Source: Pseudoruegeria sp. SK021
GTDB lineage: Bacteria > Pseudomonadota > Alphaproteobacteria > Rhodobacterales > Rhodobacteraceae
Direction: 5' to 3'
NCBI RefSeq assembly: GCF_002119405.1
Contig: NZ_MTBG01000021.1
Coordinates: 1 to 64,000 of the forward strand
DNA length: 64,000 nucleotides
The stretch's first letter is position 1, and every line of letters starts with the position of its first letter. The translations under genes and the position numbers were made by a program. Below are positions 55,360-64,000 of the stretch, one piece after another. The notes under the pieces are model-generated. The model worked only from the letters and a program-made list of their open reading frames with translations. It was not told the origin of the DNA and searched no databases.

Positions 55360-58300
55360 TCAGACCGGCGCGACCAAAGCGGCCTGCTCTCGCAACGCGG
55401 TGCGTTTGAAGAACATGTAATACAGCACAGGCGCTGCGATCATGGTCAGGATTGAGGCAAACGCCAACCCGCCCATGATCGTCGCCGCCATGGACTGAAA
55501 AAACGCATCCGACAACAACGGCAGCATCCCCAGAATTGTCGTTGCCGCCGCCAAGAACACTGGCCGCAGCCGCGAGGTCGAGGCAGAAACGATGGCTTCT
55601 TCGAACGGCATGTCCGGGTTTGCCTCACGCGTTAGATCGATTTCTTCAACCAGCACGATCCCGTTCTTGATCAGCATGCCCGACAAGGACAGCAGCCCCA
55701 GAAGCGCGGTGAAGGTAAACGGCAATCCCGCCCCCAACAGCGCAAGGCTGACCCCGTTGACCGACATCGGCACCAAAAGCCAGATGATGATCGGTTGGCG
55801 CAGCGCGTTGAACAGCAGGACTGAAATCAGGACCATGATAATCAGGCTAAGCGGCAATTGCTTGCCCAGTGATGCTTGCGCATCGGACGAGCTTTCATAT
55901 TCACCCCCCCACGCCATGGCATACCCTTCGGGAATGTCCATCGCTTCAATTGTGGCTTGTACCTCGGCCAGAACCTCGGTCGCGGTCACGCCCCGGGGAA
56001 TATCGGCGCCGACCGTGATTACATTGGCCCGATCCCGCCGCAGCAACAGCGTGTCCTGCGCTTCAAACCGGAACCCATCGGTGACCTGTTCCATCGGCAC
56101 AAAGCTGTCGCCGCTTTCGGAATAGATCACATGGTCGATCAAAGAGACCCCCGCGTCCGGCGCTGTGCGCAACACGATGGGGATCTGACGGTCGCCTTCA
56201 CGGAACACCCCGGCTACCGTGCCATCGGTAGCGAACTGCAACGTTTCCGTAATTTGGCTGCGGGAGATGCCCGCCTCTTGGGCCCGGTCATCGGCATAAT
56301 TTGGGCGCAGCACCAATTCCTTCTCGCGCCAATCCAGACGCGGCGCGATGATATTCGGCGATGCGGCGCGCATCCGTTCGACCGCCTCATCCGACAGATC
56401 CCGCAACACGGCCGGGTCAGGCCCAGAAAAGCGCACTTCAATCGGCGCGCCGCCACCAGGACCAAAGGCCAAGCGCTTGGCGCGGAATTCGCCCTGCGGC
56501 ACGGCTTGTTCCGCGAAGGCCTCAAGTGCGTTCATTTCCCCCTCCATGACATCAAGCGACGCCACGCGGACGATCAGATGGCCATAGCTGGGATTGGGAT
56601 CTTCGCTTTCATAGGTCAACATGAAGCGGGACGCACCCATGCCGGAATATGAGGTGACGGACACCACGTCGTCCCGGTCGACCAGCCAGTCCTCCAAGAC
56701 CTTCAGGTCCGCGGATGTCTGATGAATGCCCGCGCCTTGTGGCAATTTGTAATTGACGAAATACAAGGGCGTATTGCTGTCGGGAAAGAACTGCTGCTTG
56801 ATTTGGCCGAACAGACCATAACACACCACAGTGGTGCCGACCAACAACGCCAACACCAGCCAGCGCAGGCGCAGACTGACCCGCAAAACCCCGGCATAGG
56901 CCCGGAAAATCGCCCCATCATAGCCGCCGCTGCCACCATCCGCGCCTTGGCGAAAGAAATAGTGGCCCAGAAGCGGGGTCACGGTGATGGCCAACACCCA
57001 AGATAGCAGCAACGAGATGGCGATCACCGCAAAGAGCGAGAATAAAAACTCGCCCGTGGCATCCGGGCTAAGCCCGATCCCGGCAAAGGCCATGATGCCG
57101 ATCACCGTCGCGCCAAGCAACGGAATCTGGGTCTTGCTGGCGGCATCCGTGGCCGCGTTGCGGGAGTTTTGGCCGCGCTGCATGTTGATCTGCATGCCCT
57201 CGGCCACCACGATGGCGTTGTCGACCAGCATCCCCATCGCAATGATCAGTGCGCCGAGCGAGATGCGCTCCATTTCAATCGATCCCAGCGCCATGAAGAA
57301 CAGGGTGCCGACCACGGTAAGCAACAGCGTCGCGCCAACCACAACCGACGCGCGCCAGCCCATAAAGATCGCCAGAACCACGATCACGATGCTGACTGAC
57401 ATGGCAAGATTGACCAGAAAGGCGTTCGACGCCTCTTCGACCACCACATGCTGCTGATAGATCGGCGCGATGGTCACACCCAGTGGGATGGACGCCTTGA
57501 GGGTGTCGATCCGCGCGTCAACCGCATGGCCCACTTCGACGATGTTCTCGGTAGACAACCCGGCAACCCCAAGGCTGAAGGCTTCGACGCCGTCATGGCG
57601 CAGGATCAGGTTCGGGTTGGCTTCGCGGCCGCGATAGACATGCGCAAAATCCGCCAGATTCACAACCTGTCCGCCCACGCCCACCGACAGTGCCGCAATC
57701 GAAGACACGCTGTCCGATCCGTCGGGGCGCTGGATCAGCGTCCGGCCCGCCACCCCTTGGATAGACCCGCCGTCGACGATTTCGTCAGCGCTGGCCAATG
57801 CGCCTTGCATCACTTGCGGCGAAATTCCCAAGGATGTGGACAGGGCCAGATCAGGCTCGACAAAGATGCGTTCGTTCGGCGCGCCCGAAATCACGGCATC
57901 GGCCACCCCATCGACCAGCAACACTTCGCGGCGCAGGAAACTGGCCAGATCGTTGATTTCCCGGTCGCTGAACCCCGGCGCGGTCACTGCATAATAAAGA
58001 CCGTAAACATCGCCGAAACCGTCATTGACATAAGGGACGGTGGCGCCACTTGGCAGTTCGGCTTCGCTGACCCGGTTGCGCAGCTTGGTCCAGATCTCGG
58101 GCAATTCTGTCCCGTCGAATTCATCCTGCATCTCGACGGTCATCCACGACAGCCCGGGCTGGTTCGTGGTCTCGATCCGCTTCACCTCGCCCATCTTTTG
58201 GATGACGGATTCCAGCGGTTCGGATACTTCTGTTGCGACCTCTTCGGCCGATGCGCCGGGGTATTGGGTGACCACCACCGCCACTTTGATGGTAAAGGCC

Positions 58301-58413
58301 GGGTCTTCCAGCCGCCCCAACGATGAAAATCCCCAGATGCCGCCAAGCAGACAGGTGAGGATCACAATCCAAGTGTAAATTGGCCTGTTAATGGAAAAAC
58401 GTGCGATATCCAT
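55360..58413 (-). CDS. RND efflux transporter inner-membrane pump
   Basis: A 1017-residue RND pump, not closely similar to the one at 24279. Helix 4 has IIAMGMLVDNAIVVAEG with a single Asp, as in many HAE1-like and metal-type relatives, where the first pump has Asp-Asp. Other blocks are INRPIYTWIVILTCLLGG at the N-terminus and PGASAEEVATEVSEPLE in the porter domain. The ATG at 58413 starts the first helix and follows the adaptor stop by 10 bases; a longer frame reaches 58464. A divergent AraC regulator lies beyond the adaptor. Substrate unknown. Confidence 0.9.
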   Translation of the reverse strand: MDIARFSINRPIYTWIVILTCLLGGIWGFSSLGRLEDPAFTIKVAVVVTQYPGASAEEVATEVSEPLESVIQKMGEVKRIETTNQPGLSWMTVEMQDEFDGTELPEIWTKLRNRVSEAELPSGATVPYVNDGFGDVYGLYYAVTAPGFSDREINDLASFLRREVLLVDGVADAVISGAPNERIFVEPDLALSTSLGISPQVMQGALASADEIVDGGSIQGVAGRTLIQRPDGSDSVSSIAALSVGVGGQVVNLADFAHVYRGREANPNLILRHDGVEAFSLGVAGLSTENIVEVGHAVDARIDTLKASIPLGVTIAPIYQQHVVVEEASNAFLVNLAMSVSIVIVVLAIFMGWRASVVVGATLLLTVVGTLFFMALGSIEMERISLGALIIAMGMLVDNAIVVAEGMQINMQRGQNSRNAATDAASKTQIPLLGATVIGIMAFAGIGLSPDATGEFLFSLFAVIAISLLLSWVLAITVTPLLGHYFFRQGADGGSGGYDGAIFRAYAGVLRVSLRLRWLVLALLVGTTVVCYGLFGQIKQQFFPDSNTPLYFVNYKLPQGAGIHQTSADLKVLEDWLVDRDDVVSVTSYSGMGASRFMLTYESEDPNPSYGHLIVRVASLDVMEGEMNALEAFAEQAVPQGEFRAKRLAFGPGGGAPIEVRFSGPDPAVLRDLSDEAVERMRAASPNIIAPRLDWREKELVLRPNYADDRAQEAGISRSQITETLQFATDGTVAGVFREGDRQIPIVLRTAPDAGVSLIDHVIYSESGDSFVPMEQVTDGFRFEAQDTLLLRRDRANVITVGADIPRGVTATEVLAEVQATIEAMDIPEGYAMAWGGEYESSSDAQASLGKQLPLSLIIMVLISVLLFNALRQPIIIWLLVPMSVNGVSLALLGAGLPFTFTALLGLLSLSGMLIKNGIVLVEEIDLTREANPDMPFEEAIVSASTSRLRPVFLAAATTILGMLPLLSDAFFQSMAATIMGGLAFASILTMIAAPVLYYMFFKRTALREQAALVAPV

Positions 58414-58423
58414 GAGAGGCCCT

Positions 58424-59470
58424 TTAATTTCCAAAGCCGGTAAAGCGGCGCACATCGGCGCCATCGGTCAAGGCAGCGGCGCCGACAGCCACGTATTCCT
58501 GGCCCATCTCTAGGCCTGAGACGACCTCGATCGTGCCGCGGTCGGTCGCGGCGATCGTGACCTGCGTTTGCGTCACCTGCCCCTGATCCGCGCCTGCGGG
58601 CGAAAACACCATGACATACGTGGTGCCGTCATTGCCGGTCACAATGGCCGATGCCGGCACCTCGATCCGCGGCGTCCCGGTTTGCAACGTTGCCGTCACT
58701 TTCGCGGATGAGCCGGGCAGCACTGTCAGATCATCGGGCGGAGCCATGCCTAGCGTGATCGAATAGGTCTGACCCACAGCCGCAGTTTCTGCGTTAAATT
58801 CACGCATTTCAAGGCGATAGCGGTTCGGGTTTCCGGGAAAATCGGCGTAAATCTCTACATTCGGATTGCGGCCGGCCTGTTGAAACAAGGTTTCCGGCAC
58901 ATCGATTTCGACCCTGAGATCGGACATGTCATGCAGGCGCACCACCGGCGTTCCCGCATCAATGGACGAATAGTTCGGAACCAGCCGCGAGGCGACCAAC
59001 GCATCAAATGGCGCGTTGAGCGTGGCCTGCCCCAAGGCCCGTTCGGCGTTGCGTAGCGCGACCTGCACGAGGGCAACCTCTGTCTCGGTGTCTTGGATTG
59101 TGGTCGCGCTGACGGCGCTGCCAGCAAGCTGGCGATACCGGTCTAAAGTGCGGACCTCTTGCTGGCTGCGTGCGCGCGCCTCTTCCACTGACAATTCAAA
59201 CGGTTCTTGGTCCAGTTTCGCCACCAGCGCCCCAGCGGGCACGAGTGCGCCTTCCTCAAGCGGAAATTCGACAATCTGGCCCGCCACTTGAAACGCCAAG
59301 TCTACCGTCTCGCGCGCGACCACGTGGCCAAAGAACACCCGTGTCAGACCAGAGCCATTGGCAGCCGCTTCTTCAATCTTAACGATCGGAGTTTGGGCCA
59401 CACCCGGCTGCGGTATCGCTGTCAAGAGGGCCAAAACCCCCGCCAGAATTGCGATCTGAACACGTGTCAC
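58424..59470 (-). CDS. RND periplasmic adaptor (membrane fusion protein)
   Basis: A 348-residue HlyD-family adaptor with an N-terminal signal peptide (about 25 residues, ending near GVAQTPIV). It has lipoyl-type halves (GQIVEFPLEEGALVPAGALV, ATLNAPFDALVASRLV), a hairpin with ARARSQQEVRTLDRYRQLAG, and a beta-barrel part. It links the pump encoded next to an outer-membrane channel, not encoded nearby. The promoter region (59471-59591) is shared with a divergent AraC-family gene. Confidence 0.86.
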   Translation of the reverse strand: MTRVQIAILAGVLALLTAIPQPGVAQTPIVKIEEAAANGSGLTRVFFGHVVARETVDLAFQVAGQIVEFPLEEGALVPAGALVAKLDQEPFELSVEEARARSQQEVRTLDRYRQLAGSAVSATTIQDTETEVALVQVALRNAERALGQATLNAPFDALVASRLVPNYSSIDAGTPVVRLHDMSDLRVEIDVPETLFQQAGRNPNVEIYADFPGNPNRYRLEMREFNAETAAVGQTYSITLGMAPPDDLTVLPGSSAKVTATLQTGTPRIEVPASAIVTGNDGTTYVMVFSPAGADQGQVTQTQVTIAATDRGTIEVVSGLEMGQEYVAVGAAALTDGADVRRFTGFGN

Positions 59471-59570
59471 TTTGTAAAACTCCTATCATGCTGCGGCGCA
59501 AAGCTGTGCGAACCCCACTTAACAGGTCCGACCGCGGGAGGGACACCTATGGCGCAGGTGCCGCCACGTC

Positions 59571-59607
59571 TTGACATTTAAGGACAAATAATTGTCATTT
59601 AAGGACA
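59571..59607 (+). promoter_or_regulatory. 21-base-period direct repeat at the araC-type gene start
   Basis: TTGACATTTAAGGACA (59571-59586) and TTGTCATTTAAGGACA (59592-59607) are identical at 15 of 16 bases and lie 21 bases apart, two helical turns. They sit at the start of the divergent AraC-type gene. AraC-family proteins commonly bind such same-face direct repeats, so autoregulation is likely, as inference. The first copy also supplies AAGGA seven bases before the TTG start, so a bound regulator would cover its own translation start. Confidence 0.65.
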
Positions 59608-60626
59608 TGACCGATGTGATCCGCGCTGCCGCACTGAAAGGCTACCGAGACGTCATGCAAGAGCTTGTCGGGTCCCCCGCCCGCCTGCTTGTCGAGTTCG
59701 GGATCGACCCTAACCTTCTAGATGACGATGACGCGCTGTTGCCGATGGATGCGGTCTGCGGCCTGCTTGAGGCCAGCAGCGCGCACGCCCAATGCCCCGA
59801 CCTTGGCTTGCGCATCGCTCGGCATCAGGACTTAGATGTTTTGGGCATCCTCGGCCTTGTGGTGCAAAATGCAAACTCGCCCGCCGAAGCCACCGAAATT
59901 GTCACCCGGTTCATCTTCTTGCAAGGCACCGCCCTCAGGATGCAAGTGCTGGCGCCCGGCACGTTGATGCCAGAGGCGTTGTCGATCACCCTCGCCATCG
60001 ACGGCATTGCGCACTCACGTCAACGCCAAGCCATCGAATTGATGCTGGGCATGACGTTTCAGATCGGTCGGCGGCATGACCCGTTGAGGGATAAAGTGAA
60101 AGCAGTGTCCCTGCCGCACAGCCTTGGCGCAGACGCCGCACGCCATCACGCGTTTTTCGGGGTGCCCGTACTAGAGAACCAGCCTATCGCCGCCCTTCAT
60201 CTGGATGGCCGGGCCTGGCAGGATCCGGTCCCCGGCGCCAATCTGCGCTTTCGGCACATGATCGAAGACCACCTCGAACGCCGAATGCCCGCGCCCACCC
60301 AACGATTGTCTGACCGCGTGCGCGGTGCCTTGCGCACCTTGATCGGAACACCGCAAGCATCCCGCGACGACATTGCCCGAGTCTTGGCCATCCATCCGCG
60401 CACCCTGCACCGGCAATTGCGGGCTGAAAACACCAGCTTTCAAATCATCAAAGACACGATGCGGCAGGAATTGGCGTTGAAATATCTGGCGGAAACCGAA
60501 GTGACCTTGGACCAACTGACGGCCTTGCTTGGCTTTCCAGAACAATCAGCTTTTTCCCGTGCCTGTCGAAAATGGTTCGGCGCCCCCCCCGGCGCCGTGA
60601 GAAGACACCATCGCACCCGGCCCTGA
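59592..60626 (+). CDS. AraC family transcriptional regulator
   Basis: A 344-residue protein with an OruR/ArgR-type N-terminal ligand domain (about 15-200) and a C-terminal AraC double helix-turn-helix (about 245-340; SRDDIARVLAIHPRTLHRQL, TLDQLTALLGFPEQSAFSRACRKWFG). The TTG at 59592 is chosen because AAGGA lies seven bases before it. The ATG at 59607 has its AAGGA too close. A GTG at 59616 is a further option. It is divergent from the RND efflux operon, which it probably controls. The gene starts inside the direct repeat described separately. Confidence 0.82.
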   Translation: MSFKDMTDVIRAAALKGYRDVMQELVGSPARLLVEFGIDPNLLDDDDALLPMDAVCGLLEASSAHAQCPDLGLRIARHQDLDVLGILGLVVQNANSPAEATEIVTRFIFLQGTALRMQVLAPGTLMPEALSITLAIDGIAHSRQRQAIELMLGMTFQIGRRHDPLRDKVKAVSLPHSLGADAARHHAFFGVPVLENQPIAALHLDGRAWQDPVPGANLRFRHMIEDHLERRMPAPTQRLSDRVRGALRTLIGTPQASRDDIARVLAIHPRTLHRQLRAENTSFQIIKDTMRQELALKYLAETEVTLDQLTALLGFPEQSAFSRACRKWFGAPPGAVRRHHRTRP

Positions 60627-60761
60627 ATGGAATCAAAGCCCGGAATGGACAGATGACGAGCGGTGGGATGGCCCGACCATCCCTATATTCGGGCGTCGTC
60701 ATGGATAGAAACTTCCGCAGGTGCAGGCTACAAGCCCGACGACACCACTTTGGAGCCTTTG

Positions 60762-61607
60762 ATGAAAATCCTTTCTGTGACCCTGCTATTGTTGGCCGGA
60801 CATCCTGCTGCCGCTGACACCCTGTATTTCTCGGCCATTCCCGATGACGATGAAACCCGCCTCGTCGAGCGGTTCGGTGCCGTCGCGGAGTATTTGGAAG
60901 CGGAACTTGGCGTCGATGTCGAATACCTGCCGATGAAAAGCTATGCCGCCGCCGTCATGGCCTTCCGCAACGGCCAGATCCAGTTGGGATGGTTCGGCGG
61001 CTTGTCCGGCGTGCAAGCGCGCAATGCGGTTCCGGGATCGCGGGCCATTGCCCAAGGGGCCGAAGATGCCGCCTTCGTGACCTACTTCATTGCCAATGCC
61101 GAAGCCGGGATCACCCCGGACGACGCGTTCCCTGACTTGTCCGGGCACAGCTTTACCTTCGGCGCGCAAACCTCAACCTCGGGCCGGTTGATGCCAGAGT
61201 TTTGGATCCGCGAAGAAACCGGAGCCGCGCCAGAGGTACTGTTCTCGGATGTGGGCTATTCTGGGGATCATGGCCAGACGCTGCGCCTCGTCGCCTCAGG
61301 GGCCTATGACATCGGCGCGCTGAATTACACGGTCTATGATCAAGCCGTAGCCGACGGTGCCGCCGAGGTCGATCAGACGGTCGTGATCTGGAAGACCCCG
61401 GCCTATCCGGATTATAACTGGACCATCCGCGGCGACATTGATGCCACTTTTGGCGCGGGCTTCGGGGATCGGGTCCAAGCGGCATTGATCGACATGACCG
61501 ATGAGGCGCTGCTGGCGTCGTTTCCGCGGTCCGGGTTCATTCCGGCAACCAACGCCTTGTATCAGCCGATCGAAGATACGGCGCGTGCGCTCGATATCAT
61601 CGAGTGA
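60762..61607 (+). CDS. PhnD-like substrate-binding protein of a putative selenate-type ABC transporter
   Basis: A 281-residue periplasmic binding protein with a signal peptide (MKILSVTLLLLAGHPAAADT). The mature start LYFSAIPDDDETRLVERFG, the block AFRNGQIQLGWFGGLSGVQ and the following AIAQGAEDAAFVTYFIANA match the branch of PhnD-like proteins annotated as putative selenate binders. A phosphonate or other oxyanion is an alternative. The ATG at 60762 has GGAG seven bases upstream and starts the signal peptide; the longer frame from 60663 is rejected. It is the first gene of a three-gene importer. No selenium-metabolism gene lies within the window. Confidence 0.75.
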   Translation: MKILSVTLLLLAGHPAAADTLYFSAIPDDDETRLVERFGAVAEYLEAELGVDVEYLPMKSYAAAVMAFRNGQIQLGWFGGLSGVQARNAVPGSRAIAQGAEDAAFVTYFIANAEAGITPDDAFPDLSGHSFTFGAQTSTSGRLMPEFWIREETGAAPEVLFSDVGYSGDHGQTLRLVASGAYDIGALNYTVYDQAVADGAAEVDQTVVIWKTPAYPDYNWTIRGDIDATFGAGFGDRVQAALIDMTDEALLASFPRSGFIPATNALYQPIEDTARALDIIE

Positions 61608-62269
61608 TGGCCGCGCCATTGGTTTCCTTTGATGGCGAAACCCTCGGGTGGGACGGTCACGCCGTCCTGCCCTCGCTGACGCTGCGCATCTCGCGGGGCG
61701 AACGCATCGCGCTTCTGGGACGAAGCGGCGCCGGGAAAAGCACTCTGCTTGGGGCGGTGCGCGACCGGATCACTGCCGAGCGCACTGCGTTGGTGCCGCA
61801 AAACCACGGATTGGTGGATCCGCTGTCGGTGTTCCATAACGTCTGGATGGGACGTCTGGACGATTTTAGCACAGCGCGGAACTTGCGGACATTGGTGTGG
61901 CCATCCAAGCAGGAACGGGCCGAAGTTGACGCCGTCCTGTCCCAAACAGGACTAAGCGGTCTGGACCGGCGCGCGGTTGCCAGCCTGTCTGGCGGCCAAA
62001 GACAACGGGTCGCTGTGGCCCGCGCTCTGCTGCGCGGCGGTGCGGTTGTGTTGGCCGATGAACCGGTCTCGGCGGTCGATCCGTCGCAAGGTGACGCGCT
62101 GCTGGGAGATCTGTCATCCCGGTTCAACACCGCTGTTTTCGCCCTGCACGATGTGGGACAAGCCCTTCGCTTTGCGACCCGGATCATCGGGTTGCGCGCG
62201 GGCGCAGTGGAACTAGATGCCGCTTCTGCCGATCTGGACCCGGCGACGGTGATGGGGCTTTACCGATGA
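61607..62269 (+). CDS. PhnC-like ABC transporter ATP-binding protein
   Basis: A 220-residue ABC ATPase. It has Walker A GRSGAGKST, the Q-loop in LVPQNHGLV, signature LSGGQRQRVAVARAL and Walker B VVLADEPVSAVD. The ATG at 61607 overlaps the binding-protein stop by one base (TGATG); a GTG three bases earlier is possible. It overlaps the permease gene by four bases. It energises the import system. Confidence 0.87.
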   Translation: MAAPLVSFDGETLGWDGHAVLPSLTLRISRGERIALLGRSGAGKSTLLGAVRDRITAERTALVPQNHGLVDPLSVFHNVWMGRLDDFSTARNLRTLVWPSKQERAEVDAVLSQTGLSGLDRRAVASLSGGQRQRVAVARALLRGGAVVLADEPVSAVDPSQGDALLGDLSSRFNTAVFALHDVGQALRFATRIIGLRAGAVELDAASADLDPATVMGLYR

Positions 62270-63756
62270 GACTGCACCGGCGGACGGTGCTTCTGGCGTT
62301 TCTAATTGTCACCGGGATCGCGCTTGGCCTCAGCGATTTGTCAGCGCGGCATCCCGATCCCTGGCTGACGCTAACGCAGATGGCGCATGGCCTGCTTGCG
62401 CCGGATTTCTCAGATGTGAGCGGACTGGCGCAGGCCACCGGCCTGACCCTTGCCTTCGCGTTTTGCGGGGTGGGTCTGGGCGCGTTCGCGGGCTTGGCAC
62501 TGGCACCGTTCTATCACCGTGCCGCCGTGCGCCTGCCCTGCATCGCCGCCCGCGCAGTGCATGAACTGTTTTGGGCGATCCTACTGATGAATGTCACGGG
62601 CATTTCGCCGCTGACCGGTGTTTTGGCGATCGGAATTCCCTATTCCGGTATTTTCGCCAAAGTCTTCGCCGAGTACTTGGATGAAGCCGCCCCCGACGCC
62701 GACCGGGCGCTGCCACCGGGGCTGCCCGCAGCGATCCGGCTGATCTGGGTGCGAATTCCGCAATGTATCCCGCAGATGAAGGCCTACACCCTGTACCGGC
62801 TGGAATGCGGGTTGCGGTCCTCGGCAGTACTTGGGTTTATCGGCCTTCCGACGCTGGGCTTTCAGCTAGAGACCTATTTTCGTCAGGCGCATTATGGCGA
62901 AGCTGTCGCCGTTCTGGCGATTTTCTTCGCCCTGATCCTGCCAATCCGTCGCTGGATGATCTGGCGGCTGGTGCCTGTGTTCCTCATGGCCTCGGCTGTC
63001 AGCCTGTGGTTTGTCCAGACCCCGCCAATGGGCGCGGGGGCAATGTCGCGATTTTTTGCCGATCTTGTGCCAGCGCCGCTGCGCACGGGTGCCGGGTGGG
63101 GCGACTGGCTGCGGCGCGTGTTTGTCGATCAGGCTTGGCCCGGGGCTGTCGATACACTGGTGCTGTCCCAAGTGGCACTGGCCGGATCGGCGATCCTTGC
63201 CGCGGTTGCTTTCCCGTTGATCGTTCCGGCAGTGGCGGGCCGCATAGGGGCCCTCTTGGGTCATGCCATTTTGGTGCTGTTTCGGTCGATCCCGGAATAC
63301 ATGCTTGCCTTTATCTTCTTGCAAATCTTCGGCGCATCGATGTTGCCCGCGATCTTAGCGCTGGCGCTGCATAATGGCGCCATTATCGCCCATCTGCTTG
63401 GTCGGCAGGCGGATGGGCTGTTGCATCGCCCGGATGCCCCGCGTGGTCTGACATTATGGGCGTGGGATCTGTTCCCGAGGCTAAGTGGCAACTTCTGGGC
63501 GCTGTGCCTGTACCGCTGGGAGATCATTTTGCGGGAAAGCGCGATCATGGGCTTACTGGGGATCGGGACCTTGGGCTTCTACATCGAAAAGAACGTTCAG
63601 GAATTACGCCTCGACCGGGTGGTTGCCTTGCTGGCGGTGGCGGTGGTGCTGACCTATGCCATCGACCGCATATCGCGGCACCTGCGTCAGCGGATGCGGC
63701 TGGACGGCGGCCAACCTTTGGTCTGGGAAACCGAGGAGGCCCGCCGAGGCTGCTAG
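62266..63756 (+). CDS. Fused double PhnE-like ABC permease
   Basis: A 496-residue membrane protein made of two permease halves. Each half has its own EAA-type loop: ELFWAILLMN followed by GLRSSAVLGFIGLPTLGF in the first half, and LFRSIPEYMLAFIF followed by ILRESAIMGLLGIGTLGF in the second. In most phosphonate-type systems two copies of a single-length PhnE form the channel, so this looks like a gene fusion. It overlaps the ATPase gene by four bases (ATGA) and ends the operon. The IS256-type transposase begins 98 bases after it. Confidence 0.85.
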   Translation: MRLHRRTVLLAFLIVTGIALGLSDLSARHPDPWLTLTQMAHGLLAPDFSDVSGLAQATGLTLAFAFCGVGLGAFAGLALAPFYHRAAVRLPCIAARAVHELFWAILLMNVTGISPLTGVLAIGIPYSGIFAKVFAEYLDEAAPDADRALPPGLPAAIRLIWVRIPQCIPQMKAYTLYRLECGLRSSAVLGFIGLPTLGFQLETYFRQAHYGEAVAVLAIFFALILPIRRWMIWRLVPVFLMASAVSLWFVQTPPMGAGAMSRFFADLVPAPLRTGAGWGDWLRRVFVDQAWPGAVDTLVLSQVALAGSAILAAVAFPLIVPAVAGRIGALLGHAILVLFRSIPEYMLAFIFLQIFGASMLPAILALALHNGAIIAHLLGRQADGLLHRPDAPRGLTLWAWDLFPRLSGNFWALCLYRWEIILRESAIMGLLGIGTLGFYIEKNVQELRLDRVVALLAVAVVLTYAIDRISRHLRQRMRLDGGQPLVWETEEARRGC

Positions 63757-64000
63757 TACGAGAAACGCGCGAAAGTTGGTGATGCCCTGAGGGGCGGCAT
63801 ATCATGGCGGAGTTCAGACGCCGTCAATTCTCAGCCGAGAAAAGGATATGCCACATGTCAGAGTCTACCATCACCCAACTGCCCGATCCATCGGGATTTA
63901 GTGCCGACCCATTCACGGATGTCATTCGCGATGGCGCGCGCAAGCTGATCGAACAGGCGATCCACGCCGAACTGGCCACGCTCATGGCCGCCTTTTCTAA
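63757..64000 (+). mobile_element. Left part of an IS256-family insertion sequence
   Basis: The presence of the transposase start implies that the element's left end lies between the permease stop (63756) and the transposase ATG (63855). The exact end and target duplication cannot be fixed, because the right end is outside the window. Confidence 0.6.
63855..64000 (+). CDS. IS256 family transposase, N-terminal part (cut by window edge)
   Basis: The first 48 codons of a transposase of the IS256/Mutator family. MSESTITQLPDPSGFSADP leads into DPFTDVIRDGARKLIEQAIH and AELATLMAAFS, the typical N-terminal segment of these proteins. The gene continues past the edge, so intactness cannot be judged. 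An AAAAGGA ribosome-binding site sits just before the ATG at 63855. Confidence 0.85.
   Translation, partial: MSESTITQLPDPSGFSADPFTDVIRDGARKLIEQAIHAELATLMAAFS

Overview
The window reads as chromosomal DNA of a GC-rich alphaproteobacterium, most likely Rhodobacterales (Roseobacter/Rhodobacteraceae type). This rests on protein content, not on a search: a cytoplasmic SoeABC sulfite dehydrogenase, a SitABCD manganese/iron importer, TRAP transport, a SbcD/YhaN-like pair and GGAAC-type EcfG promoters. No rRNA, tRNA or CRISPR was seen. The only mobile element is the start of an IS256-family transposase running off the right edge.

Layout. (1) 69-4608: soeABC. (2) 4609-13178: surface-polysaccharide genes, with a GT4 enzyme, two paralogous large GT2+GT4 proteins flanking a sulfotransferase-like gene, and a small GT2. 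(3) 13272-16861: Fur-type operator repeats and sitABCD. (4) 17050-19846: a polyprenyl-phosphate sugar-1-phosphate transferase and a CofD/YvcK-like protein. (5) 20500-24237: a SbcD-like nuclease and YhaN/SbcC-like ATPase. (6) 24279-28657: RND efflux operon 1. (7) 28975-29328: a PRC-barrel protein. (8) 29449-36233: a seven-gene, overlapping minus-strand operon with four glycosyltransferases, a NodS-like methyltransferase, a PIG-L deacetylase and an acyl-CoA-dehydrogenase-like protein. (9) 36623-40411: a five-gene stressosome module, RsbR, RsbS, RsbT, a kinase-phosphatase fusion and a histidine kinase with two ATPase domains. (10) 40471-44410: an NhaP-type antiporter, and a large catalase with a small upstream gene. 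(11) 44756-48717: a membrane TPR regulator-like protein, a HAD phosphatase and a pirin. (12) 48756-54555: IclR, a tandem OsmC protein, a TRAP transporter and a GST. (13) 54661-55209: a lipocalin lipoprotein. (14) 55360-60626: RND efflux operon 2 and a divergent AraC regulator. (15) 60762-63756: a PhnD/C/E-type ABC importer of the putative selenate class with a fused permease, followed by the IS256 start.

The most interesting theme is stress. The stressosome cassette ends in a HisKA_2 histidine kinase, the class that in Alphaproteobacteria can feed PhyR/EcfG. GGAAC-N16/17-NGTT promoter-like sites sit before the lipocalin (perfect match), the catalase operon, the PRC-barrel gene and possibly the glycosyltransferase operon. 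This suggests, but does not prove, that a Bacillus-type sensor module is wired to the alphaproteobacterial general stress response, with local targets including an apparently uncharacterised glycoconjugate pathway. Start codons were often moved inward from the longest open frame using ribosome-binding sites and 1- or 4-base overlaps; these choices are stated per gene.
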